Shown here in pieces: positions 44,701-52,838 of a DNA stretch of 64,000 nt. Within the stretch, counting starts at the first letter, position 1, and every line of letters begins with the position of its first letter. The notes beneath the pieces were generated by a model. It was not told the origin of the DNA, did not search any database, and saw only the letters and a list, made by a program, of their open reading frames with translations. The stretch spans positions 62,001 to 126,000 of the forward strand of contig NZ_FNDY01000002.1 of the NCBI RefSeq assembly GCF_900099895.1, in the 5' to 3' direction. The position numbers were made by a program, and so were the translations under genes. This DNA is from Paenibacillus naphthalenovorans. Its GTDB lineage: Bacteria; Bacillota; Bacilli; Paenibacillales; NBRC-103111.

Positions 44701-45704
44701 TACTGCTCCGGAGTTCGTACGAACAGTTCCTCCTTCAGGTCTCCCAGCCTTTCCTTGGCTTCATTGCGCAGCGCTTTGACCTGCTCCTGCAGCTCTTTAT
44801 CGTACTGCTCGCCTTTACACGCCTTCAGCTTTCCGAAGCCCGCCCCCTGAAACGCCTGATAAAGTCTGTGCCAGGACGGATCGGCCGCCGCCTCAAGCAA
44901 AGATTGAATTACCGTTAAATCTTCATTCAAATTGGCCAAATACGGTTCGGGACCGAAGGGGGCCTCGGCCGCACGGACAGCCTCCCTCAGCAGGGCGTCA
45001 ATCCCCTGAAGCTCCAGGCGGATATAAGCCTGCAAGCTCGACTGCCAAGGATTCTCTCCTGCCATCGAACACCGTTCAAATCTTCCTACACTTTCCTCAA
45101 GCCAATGCTCCGGCCAGGGATGGCTGCGGGCATCATCGTATATTCGCTGCACCAGCTGAAACAGCGCGTCGTCGCTTTTATCCGAACTGAACGCATCCGC
45201 CAGCCGCCAGAAAGGATCGTCTTCGGCGGAGTCTCCATACCGTTCTTCCAACAGCTCCTCCAGCACATCCTGACGCAACAGCGCGCTTTCCGTTTCGTTG
45301 GCGATACGAAACCCGGGGTCTAATCCGATAACCTGATAATGCTTTTGAATGACTTCCATGCAAAAGGAATGCAGCGTCGTGATGGAAGCCCTTGGAATGA
45401 GCGCCAGCTGGCGCCGAAGGTGATCGGATTCCGGATTGGCCGCGAGCGCTTTTTCCAACGCCTCGCTGATACGGTGACGCATCTCCTCGGCAGCCGCTTT
45501 GGTAAAGGTGGCCACAAGCAGCCGGTCTACATCCGTCGGATTTCTCTCATCGGAAATGCGCCGGATAATCCGCTCCACCAGGACGGCCGTTTTGCCTGAA
45601 CCGGCGGCAGCCGCTACCAGGATGGATTGACCGCGAACGGAAATGGCATTCCACTGCTCATCCGTCCATGTGCTGCCCGCAGGCTTCGGGATCGTTACAG
45701 TCAT
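41736..45704 (-). CDS. addA: ATP-dependent helicase/nuclease subunit A (AddA)
   Basis: 1322 residues. UvrD-like helicase with Walker A AAAGSGKTAVLVERI near residue 31, motif II VDFADLEHYCL/LLDEYQDTN region, and motif VI ALTRAREKLVLV, plus a C-terminal PD-(D/E)XK nuclease with LVLLDYKTDRLKG near residue 1270. Together with AddB it resects double-strand ends to a Chi site. Two acidic low-complexity inserts (about residues 535-575 and 720-750) make it longer than the ~1230-residue B. subtilis protein. Starts inside the addB stop by 4 nt. Confidence 0.96.
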   Translation of the reverse strand: MTVTIPKPAGSTWTDEQWNAISVRGQSILVAAAAGSGKTAVLVERIIRRISDERNPTDVDRLLVATFTKAAAEEMRHRISEALEKALAANPESDHLRRQLALIPRASITTLHSFCMEVIQKHYQVIGLDPGFRIANETESALLRQDVLEELLEERYGDSAEDDPFWRLADAFSSDKSDDALFQLVQRIYDDARSHPWPEHWLEESVGRFERCSMAGENPWQSSLQAYIRLELQGIDALLREAVRAAEAPFGPEPYLANLNEDLTVIQSLLEAAADPSWHRLYQAFQGAGFGKLKACKGEQYDKELQEQVKALRNEAKERLGDLKEELFVRTPEQYEEELRMMAPLMRTLADLVIEFGERYRKVKLDKGLVDFADLEHYCLRILSSDRSAPGAPVPSQAALEYREQFVEVLLDEYQDTNRVQEAIVELISRESPGNRFMVGDVKQSIYRFRLAEPSLFQEKYKSFTPDGADPGRRIDLARNFRSRRQVVDGTNYIFRQLMNENVGEIAYDQKAELVYGAGYPETGNGNFDLASKLVLIDRSAHDESVSGKKTEDESVTDSDQDPEADGASEDPAENRQELETAQLEARYIAQQIRLMMGMDGGEPFRVFDKSLKGLRPAAFRDFVILLRATQQWAPVLIEELRQQGIPAYAELNTGYFTATEIQVVLSLLKLIDNPYQDIPLASVLRSPIVGMDSEELAHIRICSRHGAFFDAVRAYARKDETETEEAGELSDPDGSEPSGDGDGAYIPKPETQRKARSFLEQLNDWRRMAQQGSLADLIWDIYRKTGYFDFVGGLPGGQQRQANLRALYDRSRQYEATSFRGLFRFLRFVERMQNSGGDLGTARALGEQEDVVRIMTIHKSKGLEFPVVFAAGMAKPFNRRDLTDSFLLHKELGFGPKLTDPKTRVSYPTLPWLAIKRKIQMEMLAEEMRVLYVALTRAREKLVLVASVKGLEKQLKAWSRFVLHDRLALPDDALAKAKCYLDWIGPAMIRHPDGKLLREGAGVEDTVPLFLKDESSEWRVHLIMPELFAGMAQAAAGSDHADSRWQSVVRMEPVDETERWEHEVWRRLSWDYSYKDATLVLSKTSVTELKRLSEHHKLLELLSEEPAAAPWHAAENGQDNVDKKGRDKGQTVFRRMIVRRPRFMEQRELNAAERGSVFHSVMQHMPLDRHPSEADVRETLAWMVSRELLTEQQQSLVDPAVIVSFFRSELGQRLLQAKRVHREVPFSFGLPATDVYGAEPGGLSQETVMLQGVIDCLIDEEEGLVLLDYKTDRLKGASPQRVAESYRMQLDLYARAVETIWKRPVIGKYIFLFDGAHVVQL

Positions 45705-48700
45705 TTGGTCTCGCCTCCCTCGTTATCTTTGCTGCCGGAGGGCGGAATGAACCCGTCTTCTACAGCGGGCTGATCCGTTTCGTCTTCTGCCGAAGCGGCG
45801 ACTTCCAACGAAGCAAGGGCTGCGGTTCGGGATGCGGATGGCCGGAAGCGCGACTTTGATTCCGTTTGTTTTTCCATCAGCTCCCATACGAGATCCTTGC
45901 CGATCGGAGGCAGTACCCTGTAATCGTTGCCTTCCAGCTGCGTGTCGAACTGGCATACCGGCCGGAAGGAGCAATGACTGCAAGCGGTGGACTGCCCCAT
46001 CCGATACGGCTCGATATCAATGCGCCCGTCCGTCATCGAAGTGCCGATGTCGCGAATCGTCCGTCTTACATACCGCCTGACCGTATTCCACTGCTCCTCC
46101 GATGCCACAGAGGATGATTTATAGAAGCTGCCATCCGTTTTGAGCGCCGCCGGCAGCAGCTCGGAATGGCCGCTTGCCCCAATCAGACTGCTGTCCATCA
46201 GCTTGATCACTTCAGGATCGGCCCGAAGCAGTCCTTTCATTTTGAAGCGTTTTTTCAGCTCTTTATCGATCTGTTCCGCAGTCAGTCCATTTTTGGCATT
46301 CAACAGCGGATTGTGTACATGAAAATAGAGGACGCCTGCAGGCTCCGCTTCTGTGCCCAGCCATATCGGAGCATGCGTCAAAATGACATCCAGATAAGTC
46401 AACATTTGCAGGGACAGCCCGTAATATACTTCGGCCATGTTCAGCATTTTGGCACTTGATTTATAGTCAATCACCCTCAGCAGCGTTCCCCGTTCCGTAT
46501 CCGCCCGGTCAATCCGGTCAATCCGGCCGCGCAGCTCCATAAGAACTCCGTTGTCCAGCTCGTAGAGCAGCGGAGGAATCGCCTGTCCGCTTCCAAAACC
46601 GATTTCGAGCCCGATCGGGCGAAATTGTCCGCGTTTGGCATGCTCGCCCAGCATCAAAGCGGCCCGGCCGATCACCTGCTTCAGCTTGCGGGCAATATAC
46701 AAATACCTTTTGGAGCTGAGCAGGATTTCGCCCTGCAGCTTGGGCGCCAGCGCATCGACAACGAGCGCGGCCCGCTCTTCGCTCTCCCGGGCCGTCAGCG
46801 CCCCCCAATCGATGCCCTCCTTCTCCACCTGCTCGGCAAACTTGCTCAAAGCCGCATGAAATAGTTGGCCTACGTCAGGGGCTTCCAGGCGGAAGATCCG
46901 GCGTTCCTTCAACCGCAGCCCATGGGATGCGAATTGCGAAAACGGACAAGCGACGAATCGTTCCATCCGCGACACGCTGGTTTCAATATGCTCTCCGTAC
47001 AGCCGCCTGCTGGTCGAATCGCTTAACGCCACAGCCTTGTTCGTATAGAGCAGCGATTGAACCATTCGGGAAAGCCTGCCGCCGAATTCAGGCTGCCGGG
47101 CAAACCAATTGTACACGGACCACCATACCCCGCTCATCGGAGCTCCCTGCATCCATTGCTTTAATTGTACAACCAGCAAGGACAGCGCCTTATCGGGATG
47201 CGCTATGTATTCCAACTGCTCGGTGGACGCCGCATCCGGAGCCGGATCATTCAACAGCAGCCGTTCCCTGACTTGCGGAAACAACCGCTTGATTTGCCGG
47301 ATCACGTCGGAAGGAAGCAGCGATTTTCCTTCTTCATCGGCCAAAGCATAACTGAGCCATAATCCGTCGGACGGCGTGCAGAATGCGCAATAGATCAGGA
47401 ACGATTCATCCAGCAGCCGTCTGCGGCTGCCTTCGGCAGTCTGAAGGCCGGCTGCGCCGAGCCGTTCCCGCTCCACTTCCGTCAGCACGCCGCTTTCGGT
47501 TATTTTGGCCGGCATAACGCCTTCGTTCACACCGAGTACAAACATGTGCTTCACCCGGCCGGAGCGGGTTCTGTCCATCGATCCGATCAATACCTGATCA
47601 AGCGTCGGGGGAACAAGCCCGAGCTTGATGCTTTCCAATCCCGTTTGGATCAATTCGGCAAACAACTCCAGAGATACGGACTGCTCCCCCATCAGCTCGA
47701 TCAACTGATCGAACATATCCATAACCCGCTCCCATACCTGCGCATGCTCCCGCGCTTTCTCCGGCTCGCCCAAATGAAGCGAGCTCTGGCTCCATGCTTC
47801 CAGGCGATCCGGCACCCGGAGTCCGATGAGGAGCTCGTATACCGCTTGAACGCGGTCTTGTACCGCGGTTTTCTCCCGCAGCTTCTTTTGCAGTTCACCA
47901 AGCGGCCCTGCTACCGCCCGCCGGCAAGCATTGATTTTCGTTAAAAAAGCCTCGTCCGCGTCACCGGCCTCCGCATCATCCTGCTCCAGGCTCGTTCTAT
48001 AGGAATAAGTCCAATCCTTCGGATCCGTCCATTTGGAGCCTTGAATACCAAAGGCCAGCACATAGTTTTCCAACTGGTCCATGGCAAGACGGTCGATCCG
48101 TATGCGGTCTCCCTGCAGTTCCTTATCTTCCGCAAAGGGCAGGAGCAGTCCGGTTTTGACGCATCGAAACACGGCATCGTATTTCCAATGGGTGAGCACC
48201 GTCTCCAGCGCCGAGCGAATCAGTTCCACCAGCGGATGATGCAGCACCGAACGCTTCTGATCGAAGAAATGCGGGATACCGTAATCGCGGAACGTTCCGG
48301 CCAGTAAATCACCATAGGCTTCAACACTGCGGACGGAAACGGATATATCGCGCCAACGCAAGCCTTCGTCCCGCACAAGCTTTACAATATCCCGGGCCAC
48401 CCCCTCTACCTCCGCCCTGCGGCTGACCGCTGCGGAGATACGGACGGACGAACCCGTTCCTTTGCGGACCTCCGCGGGTTCGGGAAACGGCCTCTTGACT
48501 CCGTCCCCCCAATGCGCTTCGAGATAAGCAAGCATCGGATTATGCCGAAAGCGGGCGGGAGGGGAATCAGGCAGCACAATATGATCCGTTACATGGATAG
48601 CCTGCTGCCGCAGCCGCTCCTGCAGCTCCAGCATCGTGCGTGCCGTCGGGTGGAACAAATCAAGCTCATGCAGACCTTCCCCATTCACATATGGCCGGGG

Positions 48701-49411
48701 AAGGCACAACGTAAGCGTCACATTCCCCGCATGCCGGGCAAGCTGCTCCAGCACCGCGAATTCCTGCGGCGTAAACCCGTGAAATCCGTCCACCCAGCAT
48801 TCGGCGCCATGAACGTAATCCGATTCGCCAAGCTGCCTGGCAAGCAGAGTCAAATAATCTTCTCCGTCCAGGTAAAGCTTCGACAGTTCAGTCTGGAATT
48901 CGGCATAAATCAACTGCAGATCGTGCAGCTTGTCCTCCAATGAACCGCTTGGGCCGCTCTGGGATCCGAAACGCTCCGAATAAAATCCGCTAAGCCCTTC
49001 GGATGTGATACAGTATCGTTTAAATTCGCTGAACAGCTGATTCAAACGGTCCAAGAAACCCATTTGATCCGCAGACGCTTGAAATCGGCGCAGACGCTCT
49101 TTATTCCTATGTATAATCCGGTGAAGCAACAGCTTCTTCCCGGTTTCATCGATCGGAAGACGGGCCGTCCCCCCAACCTCCTGCATAACCCGCCAGGCCA
49201 GACGGCGAAAGCTGAGAACCTGCGCCCGCAGCGTTCCCCCCAGTTCAGGCGCGGATACAAGCGCATACTCCGCCTGAAACGTCGCCTGCTCCGGCACAAG
49301 CCAAATCAGCGGACGCCCCTCCGGCTTCTCCATGAGCTTTTGTTTGATTTCGTTCAGACAAAACGTCGTTTTTCCGCTCCCGGCACGGCCAAGCACAAAA
49401 CGAAACGCCAT
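45701..49411 (-). CDS. addB: ATP-dependent helicase/deoxyribonuclease subunit B (AddB)
   Basis: 1236 residues. N-terminal GRAGSGKTTFCLNEI Walker A (residues ~8-22), a degraded helicase core that recognises Chi, and a C-terminal nuclease. Cysteines for the [4Fe-4S] cluster are ERFVACPFSQF near residue 820 and ACSHCSFRPVCQF near 1145, the C...C-x2-C-x5-C pattern of AddB. First gene of addB-addA-sbcD-sbcC. A promoter overlapping a LexA-type box is 90-120 nt upstream. Confidence 0.96.
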   Translation of the reverse strand: MAFRFVLGRAGSGKTTFCLNEIKQKLMEKPEGRPLIWLVPEQATFQAEYALVSAPELGGTLRAQVLSFRRLAWRVMQEVGGTARLPIDETGKKLLLHRIIHRNKERLRRFQASADQMGFLDRLNQLFSEFKRYCITSEGLSGFYSERFGSQSGPSGSLEDKLHDLQLIYAEFQTELSKLYLDGEDYLTLLARQLGESDYVHGAECWVDGFHGFTPQEFAVLEQLARHAGNVTLTLCLPRPYVNGEGLHELDLFHPTARTMLELQERLRQQAIHVTDHIVLPDSPPARFRHNPMLAYLEAHWGDGVKRPFPEPAEVRKGTGSSVRISAAVSRRAEVEGVARDIVKLVRDEGLRWRDISVSVRSVEAYGDLLAGTFRDYGIPHFFDQKRSVLHHPLVELIRSALETVLTHWKYDAVFRCVKTGLLLPFAEDKELQGDRIRIDRLAMDQLENYVLAFGIQGSKWTDPKDWTYSYRTSLEQDDAEAGDADEAFLTKINACRRAVAGPLGELQKKLREKTAVQDRVQAVYELLIGLRVPDRLEAWSQSSLHLGEPEKAREHAQVWERVMDMFDQLIELMGEQSVSLELFAELIQTGLESIKLGLVPPTLDQVLIGSMDRTRSGRVKHMFVLGVNEGVMPAKITESGVLTEVERERLGAAGLQTAEGSRRRLLDESFLIYCAFCTPSDGLWLSYALADEEGKSLLPSDVIRQIKRLFPQVRERLLLNDPAPDAASTEQLEYIAHPDKALSLLVVQLKQWMQGAPMSGVWWSVYNWFARQPEFGGRLSRMVQSLLYTNKAVALSDSTSRRLYGEHIETSVSRMERFVACPFSQFASHGLRLKERRIFRLEAPDVGQLFHAALSKFAEQVEKEGIDWGALTARESEERAALVVDALAPKLQGEILLSSKRYLYIARKLKQVIGRAALMLGEHAKRGQFRPIGLEIGFGSGQAIPPLLYELDNGVLMELRGRIDRIDRADTERGTLLRVIDYKSSAKMLNMAEVYYGLSLQMLTYLDVILTHAPIWLGTEAEPAGVLYFHVHNPLLNAKNGLTAEQIDKELKKRFKMKGLLRADPEVIKLMDSSLIGASGHSELLPAALKTDGSFYKSSSVASEEQWNTVRRYVRRTIRDIGTSMTDGRIDIEPYRMGQSTACSHCSFRPVCQFDTQLEGNDYRVLPPIGKDLVWELMEKQTESKSRFRPSASRTAALASLEVAASAEDETDQPAVEDGFIPPSGSKDNEGGETK

Positions 49412-49497
49412 GATCGCTTCCTCCGTTGCGTAGGATTTACCTCAACTCTATTATTCTACCAAAATCCTCATGTGTTGGGAAAAGGGAGGTTTTGGTC

Positions 49498-49527
49498 ATT
49501 ATAACATATTTTCAAAAACAGGAACAA
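49498..49527 (-). promoter_or_regulatory. Promoter of addBA-sbcDC
   Basis: Minus strand TTGTTC, 18-nt spacer, TGT-TATAAT with the -10 in extended form (TGn). It is the only good candidate upstream of addB, and its -35 falls inside the LexA-type box. Confidence 0.65.
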
Positions 49528-49534
49528 ACGTTCT
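49521..49534. promoter_or_regulatory. LexA (DinR) box
   Basis: GGAACAAACGTTCT: core GAAC-AAAC-GTTC fits the Bacillus LexA consensus GAAC-RNRY-GTTC exactly, the outer C and G differ. It covers the -35 hexamer of the addB promoter. Confidence 0.65.
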
Positions 49535-49648
49535 TGATGTGAGCATTTTTTGAACCTGCGGTCATCCAATCCTCCTGGTTTATTTTCGATTGGCAATGAA
49601 ATCCTGCGTAAAACCCCGAAATCGTAAGAGCATGGTCTATGATTTACG

Positions 49649-49679
49649 TTTTCATTGGTTTTCATTGGCAATGATTGCC
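49649..49679. repeat. Tandem decamer and 13-nt palindrome upstream of the 32-aa gene
   Basis: TTTTCATTGG occurs twice in tandem (49649-49658, 49659-49668), running into the palindrome GGCAATGATTGCC (49667-49679). A related copy of ATTGGCAATGA lies at about 49590-49600. Together they look like binding sites ahead of the promoter at 49703. Confidence 0.5.
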
Positions 49680-49702
49680 GCTTTCATGAAAAGATATCGA
49701 CT

Positions 49703-49732
49703 TTGTCAAAAGGCGTCGGCCGGAGCGATAAT
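49703..49732 (+). promoter_or_regulatory. Promoter of the 32-residue peptide gene
   Basis: TTGTCA, 18-nt spacer, GATAAT: one mismatch in each hexamer. Predicted start near 49739 gives a leader of about 93 nt. Confidence 0.65.
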
Positions 49733-49831
49733 AAAGCTACGGCAAAGCCAAAAACTACCGTTTGTAAGACCGGCATAACACAGCATACCACGGTGAAAAA
49801 GCCCGCAAATAAAAAGAGGAGGTCATTTTCA

Positions 49832-49930
49832 ATGATTACATTTTTAAATTCGTTTATCGATTATTTCTTGGAAGTAAGAGAAGAGTCTTATCAATTGTTG
49901 GCAAAATACGGATATAACGACATCGAATAA
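49832..49930 (+). CDS. 32-residue peptide of unknown function
   Basis: ATG 49832 with AGAGGAGG nine nt upstream. The product starts MITFLNSFIDYFLEV, an amphipathic hydrophobic stretch, and ends charged (LLAKYGYNDIE). It is part of a complete transcription unit: promoter at 49703, terminator at 50005. Divergent from addB. I recognise no family. It may be a regulatory or membrane-associated small protein; a toxin role is only one possibility. Between stop and terminator a 9-codon frame (49976-50002, MMDSGCAG) has its own AGAGGTG ribosome site. Confidence 0.7.
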   Translation: MITFLNSFIDYFLEVREESYQLLAKYGYNDIE

Positions 49931-50004
49931 GAGCATGTTCCGTCCTTCGTTCGATGCAGTATAAAGAGGTGTAAAATGATGGATTCCGGTTGTGCAGGTT
50001 GAAG

Positions 50005-50042
50005 CCCTGTTCGTTCCCCCAATGGAATGAACAGGGTTTTTT
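50005..50042 (+). terminator. Terminator of the 32-residue peptide gene
   Basis: Stem CCCTGTTC/GAACAGGG extended by GTTCC/GGAA, followed by six T on the plus strand. Confidence 0.9.
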
Positions 50043-50127
50043 GTGTTAAAATGAACCCCCTTACGCCAAAAAGACGGTATCCGTATCGGATATCGCCCTT
50101 CTGTTATCCATTTGCATCTGCTGAACG

Positions 50128-50709
50128 TCAATCCGTCATCCAAACCGTTTTATCCGCTGCCGGTTTCCGTTTGCCTTCCGGATGCGGCATATCCGGAATC
50201 CCCATATACAGCAGCCCGACCATTTCTTCCTTCTCGGTCAGCTGAAAAGCCTGCTTCATCCGCGGGTGATACATCGGTTCGCCGGAGCGCCAAATCGCTC
50301 CAAGGCCCAATGCATGCGCCGTCAACAGCATATTTTGCACAGCGGCGTGCGCTGCGGCAAACTCTTCGATCCGGATCGCTCCCTTTCGATCCGACGGCGA
50401 AACCGCCACAGCGATCACAACCGGTGCGCGAAACGCTTTGGCCGCTTGCTTCGCCCGCATCGCTTCAAGCTCCTCCCCCGTAAGCTGTGGAGCTGCTTCC
50501 GAAGCAATATCGGCATAGGCATCCGCCAGCGCTTGCCGACCTTTGCCCGTCATGACGAAGAAACGCCACGGTTCGGTACCGTGATGGCTTGGTGCCCAGT
50601 TTCCCGCCTCCAGCACCTCTTCAATGTGTTCGCGGGTGATCGGCTCCTGCTTCACCCGTCCGATACTGCGCCGTCCCCGAATCGCTTCATTCAAACGCAT
50701 GTTCCCCAA
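50128..50709 (-). CDS. Nitroreductase family protein (YdjA-like)
   Basis: 193 residues from TTG 50709 with AGAGGAGAGGTG eight nt upstream (an ATG three codons later is too close to GGGG). FMN-binding arginines in RRSIGRVKQEPI, APSHHGTEPWRFFVM near residue 40, LTAHALGLGAIWRSGEPM, and LYMGIPDMPHPEGKRKPA. Flavin-dependent NAD(P)H oxidoreductase; physiological substrate unknown. Confidence 0.9.
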   Translation of the reverse strand: MGNMRLNEAIRGRRSIGRVKQEPITREHIEEVLEAGNWAPSHHGTEPWRFFVMTGKGRQALADAYADIASEAAPQLTGEELEAMRAKQAAKAFRAPVVIAVAVSPSDRKGAIRIEEFAAAHAAVQNMLLTAHALGLGAIWRSGEPMYHPRMKQAFQLTEKEEMVGLLYMGIPDMPHPEGKRKPAADKTVWMTD

Positions 50710-50763
50710 TTTAACGACACCTCTCCTCTTAAACGGTATCTCAGCGCTGCAAAGCTTTTTCGG

Positions 50764-52134
50764 TTATCGCCTGCCGCGCACTTCAAATATAGCAAATTTT
50801 AAATAATTTCCTTCTTCCACTCCCAAAATTCGGGGATGATCCTTTCCGGCGCTGCGGAATTCGATCAAGCGGAGCGTTTTGCCCGCATCCACTGCCGCAG
50901 CGTGAACCGTCTCCAGAAACAGCTCCGGCCTCATATGGTAAGAACAGCTAGCCGTCACCAAATAACCGCCCTCATTGACCAATTTCATTCCGTGCAGATT
51001 GATGTCCTTGTAGCCTCTGACCGCTCCTTCCACAGCGCTTCGCGATTTGGCGAAAGCCGGGGGATCCAAAATGACGACGTCCCACGTTCTTCCTTTATTC
51101 GCCAAAGGGACGGAGGTATCCACCTTCCGCCGGTCCGCCTGAGCCCGTTCCCGGCGGAGATCCAGACCGCGGGATTGCTCGCGCAAATAATCGAACGCAT
51201 CGGCCACCACAAACTCTACCCGGTCTTCGAACCCGTTCAGTTCGACATTTCGCTTGGCCGTCTCCACCGCATGCTCTGATATATCCAGGCAGGTCACCTT
51301 CTTCGCCCCGTACGCGCATGCATGCAGCGTGAAGCTGCCCGTATGCGAGAAACACTCCAGCACCGTAGCGCCGTCCCAGTAAGGAAAGGTCACCTCAGCT
51401 CCGCTTTTGTTCACGGGAACCCGCTTCACCGTTCCGTCATCGAGCACCTTCTCCCTCAGCTCAATACCGCTTCGTTTGCCCCAGTTTTTCATCAGCGGAG
51501 CCAGGGCCGCCCGGTTTTCCCGCTGATCGAAGAAATATCCCGTCTTCTGGCCTTGCTCGATATCGACCTCCAGCAGCAACCCATTCTCCCGTATGGTCAC
51601 ATATCGCGGGCATTCGCCATAAAGGAGCCCTTTGCGCTGCGTGAGACCTTCCAGCTCCCGCACCGGCACATCGCTGCGCTCATAGATGCCTGCCGGACGC
51701 ATCACTTCGATTAAAGCGTCGAGTAAGGCCTCTTTGGCCTCTTCCATCCCCAGCGTAAGGATCTGGACAACCAGCACGTCCTCGAATTTATCAACGATCA
51801 ATCCCGGCAGCAGGTCGGCTTCTCCATAGACCAGGCGAAAGCTTCTAGCATCCGGAAGAAACCGCTCGCGATGGTCCTTACACTGCTGCAGGCGGCGAAT
51901 AAAGAAATCCCGGTTCATTTCCTCCAACGGTTCATAAGAAACAACCCGGACCGCAATCTGCGACGCCGGATTGTAGTAGCCGGCCGCGAGGAACTGGCCG
52001 GTATGCGTATGTATCCGAGCAAGTCGGCCCGGGACGATTTCTCCTTCTACCCGTTCGATTTCCGAGCGGAATACCCAAGGATGCCCCTCCTCGAGCCGCT
52101 GTTTCCTTTTTTTCTGCAAATAAATCATTGCCAT
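50764..52134 (-). CDS. Class I rRNA (cytosine-C5) methyltransferase, RlmI-like, with PUA domain
   Basis: 456 residues. N-terminal PUA (HPWVFRSEIERVEGEIVPG) binds RNA. The linker EGLLYGECPR-like and DQRENRAAL motif TGYFFDQRENR precede a Rossmann MTase with VLECFSHTGSFTLHACAYGA and the catalytic VVILDPPAFAKSRS. RlmI methylates C1962 of 23S rRNA; substrate is inferred. It follows deoC by 20 nt and is the last of a co-oriented series. Confidence 0.88.
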   Translation of the reverse strand: MAMIYLQKKRKQRLEEGHPWVFRSEIERVEGEIVPGRLARIHTHTGQFLAAGYYNPASQIAVRVVSYEPLEEMNRDFFIRRLQQCKDHRERFLPDARSFRLVYGEADLLPGLIVDKFEDVLVVQILTLGMEEAKEALLDALIEVMRPAGIYERSDVPVRELEGLTQRKGLLYGECPRYVTIRENGLLLEVDIEQGQKTGYFFDQRENRAALAPLMKNWGKRSGIELREKVLDDGTVKRVPVNKSGAEVTFPYWDGATVLECFSHTGSFTLHACAYGAKKVTCLDISEHAVETAKRNVELNGFEDRVEFVVADAFDYLREQSRGLDLRRERAQADRRKVDTSVPLANKGRTWDVVILDPPAFAKSRSAVEGAVRGYKDINLHGMKLVNEGGYLVTASCSYHMRPELFLETVHAAAVDAGKTLRLIEFRSAGKDHPRILGVEEGNYLKFAIFEVRGRR

Positions 52135-52154
52135 AGCCTTAAGCCTCCAAAGGA

Positions 52155-52838
52155 TTAATACAACGACGAGCCCGCAAGCCCCGACATCAATGCGACTCCT
52201 GAGCTTGTCCCAAGCCGGGTCGCTCCGGCTTCAATCATCTTGACCGCCGTCTCCAGGTCACGGATGCCCCCGGATGCTTTTACACCGATGGAGGAAGAGA
52301 CACTGCGGCGCAGAAGTGCCACATCCTCCACCGTAGCTCCCCCTTTACCGAATCCCGTTGACGTTTTGACATAATGGGCTCCCGCTTCTTCGGACAGACG
52401 ACAGGCAGCCGTTTTTTGCCCATCGGTCAGGACGCCCGTCTCGAGAATGACTTTAACGATCGCTTGTCCCTTTACAGCCTGCACGACGGCACGTATATCG
52501 TCGCGGACGGCGTCGTAATCGCCCTGAATCAGCTTCCCGATTTGCAGTACCATATCGATTTCATCGGCTCCCTGATCCACGGCTGCAGCCGCTTCAAACG
52601 CTTTTACCGAGCTGTCGCCGGCACCTAAAGGAAACCCGCATACTACGCTGATTTTTACGCCCGAATCCTGCAGTAGCTCCCGGCATAACGGAACCCAGGC
52701 GCCATTCACACATACACTGTAAAATCCGTACTGCCTGGCCTCTTCGCAGAGCTTTTGAATCGCCTCACGGTCCGCATCGGCCCTCAGCAGCGTATGATCA
52801 ATGTATGAAGGCAGTTCCTTTACCTGAAATCCGTTCAT
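52155..52838 (-). CDS. deoC: Deoxyribose-phosphate aldolase
   Basis: 227 residues. TIM-barrel class I aldolase: IVKVILETGVL with the assisting Lys, HYVKTSTGFGKGGAT with the Schiff-base Lys, and ASGGIRDLETAVKMIEAGATRLGTSSG binding the phosphate. It cleaves deoxyribose-5-phosphate to acetaldehyde and glyceraldehyde-3-phosphate. The start abuts the NUDIX stop. Confidence 0.96.
   Translation of the reverse strand: MNGFQVKELPSYIDHTLLRADADREAIQKLCEEARQYGFYSVCVNGAWVPLCRELLQDSGVKISVVCGFPLGAGDSSVKAFEAAAAVDQGADEIDMVLQIGKLIQGDYDAVRDDIRAVVQAVKGQAIVKVILETGVLTDGQKTAACRLSEEAGAHYVKTSTGFGKGGATVEDVALLRRSVSSSIGVKASGGIRDLETAVKMIEAGATRLGTSSGVALMSGLAGSSLY

Noticed and set aside
42729-44918. 729-codon open frame on the plus strand inside addA
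   Set aside because: It lies opposite a secure gene with all helicase motifs, has no ribosome site, and its product is Arg/His/Leu-rich nonsense typical of an antisense frame of GC-rich coding DNA.
49733-49831. Riboswitch in the leader of the 32-residue gene (sections like GGCAAAGCC resemble c-di-GMP-I pieces)
   Set aside because: The conserved elements of c-di-GMP, c-di-AMP, fluoride or preQ1 switches do not line up; only small local pairings (ACGG/CCGT) are visible.
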